A stretch of DNA of 64,000 nucleotides from an uncultured Ruminococcus sp. (GTDB lineage: Bacteria; Bacillota; Clostridia; Oscillospirales; Ruminococcaceae). Below are positions 59,264 through 64,000 of this stretch, in pieces. Each line of letters begins with the position of its first letter. The stretch's first letter is position 1. The stretch is from NCBI GenBank assembly GCA_900543145.1, contig UQPZ01000004.1, forward strand, positions 1-64,000. Reading direction: 5' to 3'. The position numbers and the translations under genes are program-made. The notes beneath the pieces are model-generated. The model did no database searches, was not told the origin of the DNA, and was given only the letters and a program-made list of their open reading frames with translations.

Positions 59264-59615
59264 GCCTCATCATGCTTTGTGCGTACGCTTTTTTGAAGGA
59301 AAGGGCTACAGCGAAGATTTTACTAAGAATATGTATTCCGTAATAGAAAAGCTGAACAATGATCCTGTAATAAAAATAGTTTTCGGATATGATGATCTGT
59401 GTAATGAATGTCCTGATCTGTTTTCCGGAAGCTGTAAGGAAAAGGCAGAGAAATACGATATAAAAACAGCGTTTTACTGCGGTTTTCATAATGGTGAAGA
59501 AATTACGTCCAGTTTATTTTTTAAAAAAGCCTATGATCAGATAGTATCAAAAGGGAAGCTTAACGAGGTCTGCGAAGACTGCTGCTGGATAGATATATGC
59601 TCCAGAAAGCTTTGA
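59244..59615 (+). CDS. DUF1284 protein, probable metal/iron-sulfur binding (123 aa)
   Basis: It begins L-K-L-R-P-H-H-A-L-C-V-R-F-F-E-G-K-G-Y-S, the DUF1284 hallmark, and has cysteines in C-N-E-C-P, C-K-E-K, Y-C-G and C-E-D-C-C-W-I-D-I-C, fit for an iron-sulfur or zinc site. It overlaps bioY by 20 nt in another frame, so the two are translated from one mRNA and may share biotin control. No reaction is known. Confidence 0.85.
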   Translation: MQELKLRPHHALCVRFFEGKGYSEDFTKNMYSVIEKLNNDPVIKIVFGYDDLCNECPDLFSGSCKEKAEKYDIKTAFYCGFHNGEEITSSLFFKKAYDQIVSKGKLNEVCEDCCWIDICSRKL

Positions 59616-59637
59616 TGCAATAAAACTGCGTAATATT

Positions 59638-59687
59638 AAAGCCTGAACCCAGACTGCTTTGCTAGCAGTGCCGGTTCAGGCTTTTTA
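59638..59687. terminator. Terminator between DUF1284 and the ABC exporter
   Basis: Arms AAAGCCTGAACC (59638-59649) and GGTTCAGGCTTT (59673-59684), with an inner hairpin, are followed by T on the plus strand. On the minus strand T-rich sequence also follows, so it serves both convergent transcripts. Confidence 0.8.
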
Positions 59688-59698
59688 AATACATTTTT

Positions 59699-61456
59699 TT
59701 ATACGCTGAACTGCGAATTATAAAGCTGAGCGTAAAAGCCGTTCTTATTCATAAGCTCGCTGTGCGTTCCCTGTTCGATAATATGGCCGGAATTCATAAC
59801 AAGTATACAGTCGGCTTCCTTAATTGTAGACAGCCTATGAGCTATTATAAAGCTTGTACGTCCCTTCATCATTTCATTAAAGGTCTGCTGTATCAGGATC
59901 TCAGTTCTTGTATCTATAGAAGAAGTAGCTTCGTCAAGAATAAGCATAGGCGGCAGCGCAAGCATAACCCTTGCAATACATAACAGCTGTTTCTGACCTT
60001 GAGAAAGCGAGCCGCCGTCCTCAGAAATAACTGTATTGTAACCGTCGGGCAGTCTTTTTATAAAACCGTGGCAGTGAGCAGACTTAGCGGCACGGGTAAT
60101 CTCCTCAATAGAAGCGTCAGGCTTGCCGTATGCGATATTATCCCGTATTGTTCCGGTTTTCAGCCAGGTTTCCTGCAAGACCATACCGTACATTGAACGC
60201 ATAGAATTTCTGGTGCACTGCTTTATCGGAATACCGCTGAGAATTATTTTTCCTCCCGTTACGTCGTAAAATCTCATAAGCAGGTTTATTAACGTTGTTT
60301 TCCCGCAGCCGGTAGGGCCGACAATAGCGATCTTCTGACCTGAGCTTACTGAAATATTAAAGTCTTCTATCAACGGTATTTCGGGATTATAGGAAAAGCT
60401 TACATTTTCTGCCTTTAAAGTTCCGTCCACACTTTCAAGAACCTCTGCTTCCGGACTGTCGGGAGCTTCTGCCGGTTCGTTGATAACTTCAAAGACCCGT
60501 TTTGCCGAAGCGAAAGCGCTTTGAAGCTCGGTAACTACGCCGGAGATCTCATTGAACGGTTTAGTGTACTGGTTTGCATAGGTCAGGAAGCATGAAAGCT
60601 GACCTACAGAGAAACCTCCTCCTATCGCCGCAAATGCTCCGATAATACCTACGCTGGTATAAACAAGACCGTTTATAAAACGTGTAGACGGGTTTGTCAG
60701 AGAAGAAAAGAAGGTAGCCTTAACTCCGACCTGCTGAAGATTTTTATTCAGCACGTCAAATTTTTCTTCGGATTCTTTTTCATATGCAAAGGCTTTAACT
60801 ACTTTCTGATTGCCGATCATTTCTTCTACAAGAGAAGTCATTTCGCCTCTGGCCTCCGACTGCTTTTGAAAAAGCTTGAAGGTGTTTTTAGCAATAAATC
60901 TTGCGACAAAAAGAGAAATAGGTGTGATTATTACTACTGCCAAAGTTATTTTTACATTGATGGAAAGCATAAAGAACAGCGTTCCGAAAATAGTTACAAT
61001 TCCTGTAAAAAGCTGAGCAAACCCCATGATAAGCCCATCTGATATCTGTTCTACGTCAGTTACAAGACGGCTCATAATATCTCCGTGTGAATGACCGTCT
61101 ATATATTTCAGAGGAAGCTGCTGGAGATTTTTAAAAGCGTCGTTTCTTATATCACGTACAGTATTGTAGGTTACTTTATTTGTGCATAGCGACATAAGCC
61201 ATTGGGAAATTCCGGTTACCGTCACGACTGCTGCAAGTTTTATCAGTATCGGAATAAGCCCGTTAAAATCCACATTTCCCTCGTCAATTATCAGATCGAT
61301 ACCTCTGCCCATAAGGATAGGTGCGTAAAGCGTTGCCGCTACGGAGATCACTGCCAGTATCAAAGCAATTACAAGCAGCCATATATGAGGCCCGGCATAA
61401 CTTATAAGCGGCTTGAAAATCGACTCCTTATCAGATACTGTTTTTTTCTTATCCAT
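59699..61456 (-). CDS. ABC exporter half-transporter, catalytic-site subunit (585 aa)
   Basis: Six membrane helices (about 30-320) and one nucleotide-binding domain with Walker A G-P-T-G-C-G-K-T, signature L-S-Q-G-Q-K-Q and Walker B L-I-L-D-E-A-T-S-S-I-D with the catalytic Glu. The start at 61456 (M-D-K-K-K) overlaps the end of the partner gene by 8 nt, so the two form a heterodimer. Such pairs export drugs, lipids or peptides; the substrate cannot be inferred. Confidence 0.92.
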   Translation of the reverse strand: MDKKKTVSDKESIFKPLISYAGPHIWLLVIALILAVISVAATLYAPILMGRGIDLIIDEGNVDFNGLIPILIKLAAVVTVTGISQWLMSLCTNKVTYNTVRDIRNDAFKNLQQLPLKYIDGHSHGDIMSRLVTDVEQISDGLIMGFAQLFTGIVTIFGTLFFMLSINVKITLAVVIITPISLFVARFIAKNTFKLFQKQSEARGEMTSLVEEMIGNQKVVKAFAYEKESEEKFDVLNKNLQQVGVKATFFSSLTNPSTRFINGLVYTSVGIIGAFAAIGGGFSVGQLSCFLTYANQYTKPFNEISGVVTELQSAFASAKRVFEVINEPAEAPDSPEAEVLESVDGTLKAENVSFSYNPEIPLIEDFNISVSSGQKIAIVGPTGCGKTTLINLLMRFYDVTGGKIILSGIPIKQCTRNSMRSMYGMVLQETWLKTGTIRDNIAYGKPDASIEEITRAAKSAHCHGFIKRLPDGYNTVISEDGGSLSQGQKQLLCIARVMLALPPMLILDEATSSIDTRTEILIQQTFNEMMKGRTSFIIAHRLSTIKEADCILVMNSGHIIEQGTHSELMNKNGFYAQLYNSQFSV

Positions 61457-63188
61457 TTTCTGCGACCTCCTCTGCGGAAAGCTGTGAAAGACATATTTCC
61501 CTGTAAACGGCACAGTTATTTAAAAGCTGCGAATGTGTGCCTGTCCCTGCAATTTCACCGTCGTCAAGAACTATTATCTTGTCTGCATTTCTGATTGAAG
61601 AAATACGCTGTGAAACTATAAATACAGTCATATCCTGTGTTTTTTCGGCAATTGCTCTTCTGAGCTTTGCATCGGTCGAGAGATCCAAGGCAGAAGCGGA
61701 GTCGTCGAGTATCAGTATCTCAGGACTGCCGACCAGCGCTCTTGCTATAGTAAGACGCTGACGCTGACCTCCTGAAAGATTTTTTCCCTCCTGCATTATC
61801 ATATGATCCAGTTTTTCCGGCTTGGCGTTTACAAATTCAAGCGCCTGTGCTATTTCAAGCGCTTTGTATATTTCTTCATCTGATGCGTTTTTGTCGCGCC
61901 ACTGCATATTTTCTCTTATCGTGCCTTTAAACAATACTGCCCGCTGAGGAACTATACCTATCTTATGTCTAAGCTGTTCAAATGGGTATTTTCCCGTTTC
62001 ATATCCGTCTATTAGAAGCTTTCCGCTGCGATACCTGTAAAACCCCGGCATGAGATTTACAAGAGTTGATTTTCCTGAGCCGGTTCCTCCTATAATTCCG
62101 ACAGTTTCGCCTTTTTCTGCGGTAAAGGTTATATTTTTAAGTGCAGGCTCTTCCGAGTCGTTATAAGAAAAGGTAACGTTGTCAAATATGACCCTAGGAC
62201 TGTTTTCATTTTCGTTAACAGTCTGATTGCCTTCGTCCGATACGGACGTTTTATACTGAAAGACCTCATTTATCCTTATAGACGAGGCCTGAGCCCTGGT
62301 TATCGACGTAACAAGAACCGCAACGGCAAGCAAAGCCAGAAGTATCTGATTCATATAGCTTGTAAGAGCAATAAGCTCTCCCTGTGTAATACCGCCGATA
62401 TTGACGTCGATCCCTCCGAACCAGATTATAGCAATTATGGCTATATAGACAATAACGTAGGTGCAGGGATTCATAAGCGCGGAAATCTTACCTGCTTTAA
62501 CCTGTAAACCGAAAAGCTCGTCGGCGTTTTTATGAAATTCATCTTCTTCGTTTTTCTGACGGGAAAACGCTCGTATAACTCTGACTCCCGAAAGGTTCTC
62601 ATCTACCATAAGAGTAGTTTTATCAAGCTTTTTCTGTATGTTTTTAAACATAGGAACGGTTTTAGTCATTACAAGATAAATTATAAGTCCCAGGATCGGC
62701 GCCGCAATAAGGAAAATAAGCGTCAGTTTTACCGAAATAGTAAAAGCCATTATAATAGAGCCGATTACGATAAACGGCGATCTCAGGAAAAGTCTGAGGA
62801 GCATATTTACTCCTGTCTGAGCCTGATTGATATCTACAGTCATACGAGTTACCAGAGTAGAGCTTCCGAGCTTGTCTATTTCAGCATGAGACAGGGTGTT
62901 TATATGATGATACAGATCCCTCCTCAGCTCAGTTCCGAAACCCAGAGAAGCCTTGGCGGCAAAATACTGAGCGGTAAGAGAGCACAGCAGACCCAGTACG
63001 CCGAGAAAAACCAAAACCCCTCCCATGCTTATAATATAGTTTTTATCCGCCCGTGCAATTCCTACGTCTATTATTTTTGCCATAACCAAAGGCACAGCCA
63101 GCTCAAAGCAGGCCTCTATCAGCTTGAACAAAGGTCCGATAATGCTCTGAAGCTTATAGTTTTTCAGATATTTAAACAGCTTTAACAA
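61449..63188 (-). CDS. ABC exporter half-transporter, degenerate-site subunit (579 aa)
   Basis: A six-helix membrane domain and nucleotide-binding domain with Walker A G-G-T-G-S-G-K-S-T and signature L-S-G-G-Q-R-Q. The residue after the Walker B aspartate is Asp (L-I-L-D-D-S-A-S-A-L-D), where the catalytic Glu belongs. That substitution marks the degenerate site of heterodimeric exporters such as TM287/288 and BmrCD. TTG start with GGAG seven bases upstream. First gene of the pair, with its own promoter at 63228-63257. Confidence 0.92.
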   Translation of the reverse strand: MLKLFKYLKNYKLQSIIGPLFKLIEACFELAVPLVMAKIIDVGIARADKNYIISMGGVLVFLGVLGLLCSLTAQYFAAKASLGFGTELRRDLYHHINTLSHAEIDKLGSSTLVTRMTVDINQAQTGVNMLLRLFLRSPFIVIGSIIMAFTISVKLTLIFLIAAPILGLIIYLVMTKTVPMFKNIQKKLDKTTLMVDENLSGVRVIRAFSRQKNEEDEFHKNADELFGLQVKAGKISALMNPCTYVIVYIAIIAIIWFGGIDVNIGGITQGELIALTSYMNQILLALLAVAVLVTSITRAQASSIRINEVFQYKTSVSDEGNQTVNENENSPRVIFDNVTFSYNDSEEPALKNITFTAEKGETVGIIGGTGSGKSTLVNLMPGFYRYRSGKLLIDGYETGKYPFEQLRHKIGIVPQRAVLFKGTIRENMQWRDKNASDEEIYKALEIAQALEFVNAKPEKLDHMIMQEGKNLSGGQRQRLTIARALVGSPEILILDDSASALDLSTDAKLRRAIAEKTQDMTVFIVSQRISSIRNADKIIVLDDGEIAGTGTHSQLLNNCAVYREICLSQLSAEEVAENG

Positions 63189-63227
63189 AATAATTCTCCT
63201 TAAAATTTAATTACTTTATATAAAGCT

Positions 63228-63294
63228 AGTATACCATAAAATTATAGCTCATGGCAATATCTATATTGCAATTTTGTTAATTTTGTGGTATACT
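63228..63294. promoter_or_regulatory. Divergent promoters for the ABC exporter and PAP2 genes
   Basis: Minus strand: TTGCCA (63257-63252), 18 bp, TATACT (63233-63228). Plus strand: TTGCAA (63266-63271), 17 bp, TATACT (63289-63294). Both have an extended -10 TGG. The two -35 boxes are only 8 bp apart, so the transcripts probably influence each other. Confidence 0.75.
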
Positions 63295-63328
63295 AATTAA
63301 ATTAAAGCAGCACGAAAGGCGGAAAGTT

Positions 63329-63886
63329 ATGGAGGCTATAACAAATATAGATTTTGCGGTCTTGGATTTTTTACAGAAGCTTCACAGTAAGGTTCTGGAT
63401 TTTATAATGCAGGCGGTTACTTTATCCGGGGATAACGGATATATATGGATCGCTTTATGTATAGTTCTGCTGTGCATACCAAAGACACGCAGAATAGGGG
63501 TTTTTACAGCTGTTACCCTCATAACCGAGGTAATACTCAACGACGGAATTATAAAGGGAATAATCGCAAGGGAGCGTCCTTTTATACAGAACAGTGCGAT
63601 AGATACGATAATAAGGCAGCCAAGCGGATACTCTTTTCCGTCAGGACATTCTGCTTCTTCATTTGCCGCCGCTACAGCAGTTTATATGCATAACAAAAAG
63701 CTGGGAATACCGGCGTATATTATGGCGGCCTTGATAGCATTTTCACGACTGTATTTTTATGTTCACTTCCCGTCAGATGTAATAATAGGAAGTCTGCTCG
63801 GAGTCCTTATAGGTATCGGTGTAAATAAGCTGCTGAATTATATTCTGAAGCGGTTAGAAGAGAGAAAATTGGCAGATAAACAATAA
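63329..63886 (+). CDS. PAP2-superfamily membrane phosphatase (185 aa)
   Basis: The three phosphatase motifs are present: K-G-I-I-A-R-E-R-P-F (K-x6-R-P, about 73-82), P-S-G-H-S (about 103-107) and S-R-L-Y-F-Y-V-H-F-P-S-D-V (about 137-149), between five or six membrane helices. These enzymes dephosphorylate lipid phosphates such as undecaprenyl pyrophosphate or phosphatidic acid; which one is not visible. Driven by the plus-strand promoter of the shared region. Confidence 0.9.
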   Translation: MEAITNIDFAVLDFLQKLHSKVLDFIMQAVTLSGDNGYIWIALCIVLLCIPKTRRIGVFTAVTLITEVILNDGIIKGIIARERPFIQNSAIDTIIRQPSGYSFPSGHSASSFAAATAVYMHNKKLGIPAYIMAALIAFSRLYFYVHFPSDVIIGSLLGVLIGIGVNKLLNYILKRLEERKLADKQ

Positions 63887-63909
63887 ATGTAAATAGGGGG
63901 GTATAAATA

Positions 63910-64000
63910 ATGAAAACCATACAAGAACTTATAAAAAAGTATAATAAAAGAAAAAGCGTCAAGGTTTATGAGCTTATTATAGACCGTATTAAGACAGAGC
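63910..64000 (+). CDS. Start of an unidentified gene (runs off the window)
   Basis: Thirty residues are visible (M-K-T-I-Q-E-L-I-K-K-Y-N-K-R-K ...), basic and helical, preceded by an AGGGGGG ribosome-site-like run. The gap to the PAP2 gene is 23 nt, so they are probably cotranscribed. Too short to assign. Confidence 0.6.
   Translation, partial: MKTIQELIKKYNKRKSVKVYELIIDRIKTE

Overview
The window looks like the chromosome of a Gram-positive gut clostridium, most likely a Ruminococcus-type member of the Oscillospiraceae. The evidence is strong Shine-Dalgarno sites with ATG, GTG and TTG starts, core genes of modest GC (lysS, greA, bioY, a DUF5685/J-domain operon, a heterodimeric ABC exporter) and a mobile-element repertoire typical of these bacteria. 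It falls into four parts: a GC-rich integrative conjugative element (ICE, about 1-39,000, left end outside the window); an AT-richer chromosomal block with three tRNAs (39,090-42,840); a second, smaller element inserted in the 3' end of lysS (42,856-56,415); and chromosome again (56,388-64,000).

The ICE has a Tn1549/CTn4-like backbone. The minus-strand transfer module runs from about 38.8 kb down to 17 kb: DUF6017 protein, DUF5348, PcfB, VirD4 coupling protein, Maff2 pilin-like protein, VirB6-like protein, MT-A70 methylase, PrgI, VirB4 ATPase, a second DNA methylase, an NlpC/P60 transglycosylase-like cell-wall enzyme, a frameshifted XF1762 gene, DUF4315, DUF4366, topoisomerase III, a cysteine-rich VLP protein, a very large ArdC/LtrC-like protein and TTRAP. 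Many of these genes overlap by 4 nt. A plus-strand block (10.2-16.7 kb) holds a membrane-anchored LuxR regulator, MobC, the relaxase, an orphan AbiEi antitoxin, a BRO/DinD-like protein and an XRE regulator. An origin-of-transfer-like sequence upstream of mobC occurs again, inverted, upstream of the ArdC/LtrC-like gene. The leftmost 9.6 kb is a minus-strand cargo array of nine lipoproteins (lipobox cysteine at residue 20 in every one), one secreted protein and several zinc-ribbon proteins.

The second element is bounded by 15-bp direct repeats of the lysS 3' end. It rebuilds the lysS stop region on the right and leaves the original lysS tail and terminator beside the tRNA genes on the left. Its integrase, STAND ATPase, relaxase and ParR-like genes are all broken by stops and frameshifts; mobC and the ParM-like gene are open. 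Its cargo is a compact AT-rich operon: C5 cytosine methylase, ParB-N-like protein (one-base frameshift), SNF2 helicase and DUF3883 nuclease-like protein. I read this as a restriction-like antiphage system that I cannot match to a named type, and it is the best candidate for an undescribed system here.

The chromosomal part to the right carries greA-lysS, bioY under two tandem BirA-type operators, a DUF1284 protein, a two-gene ABC exporter and a PAP2 phosphatase, the last two divergently transcribed.
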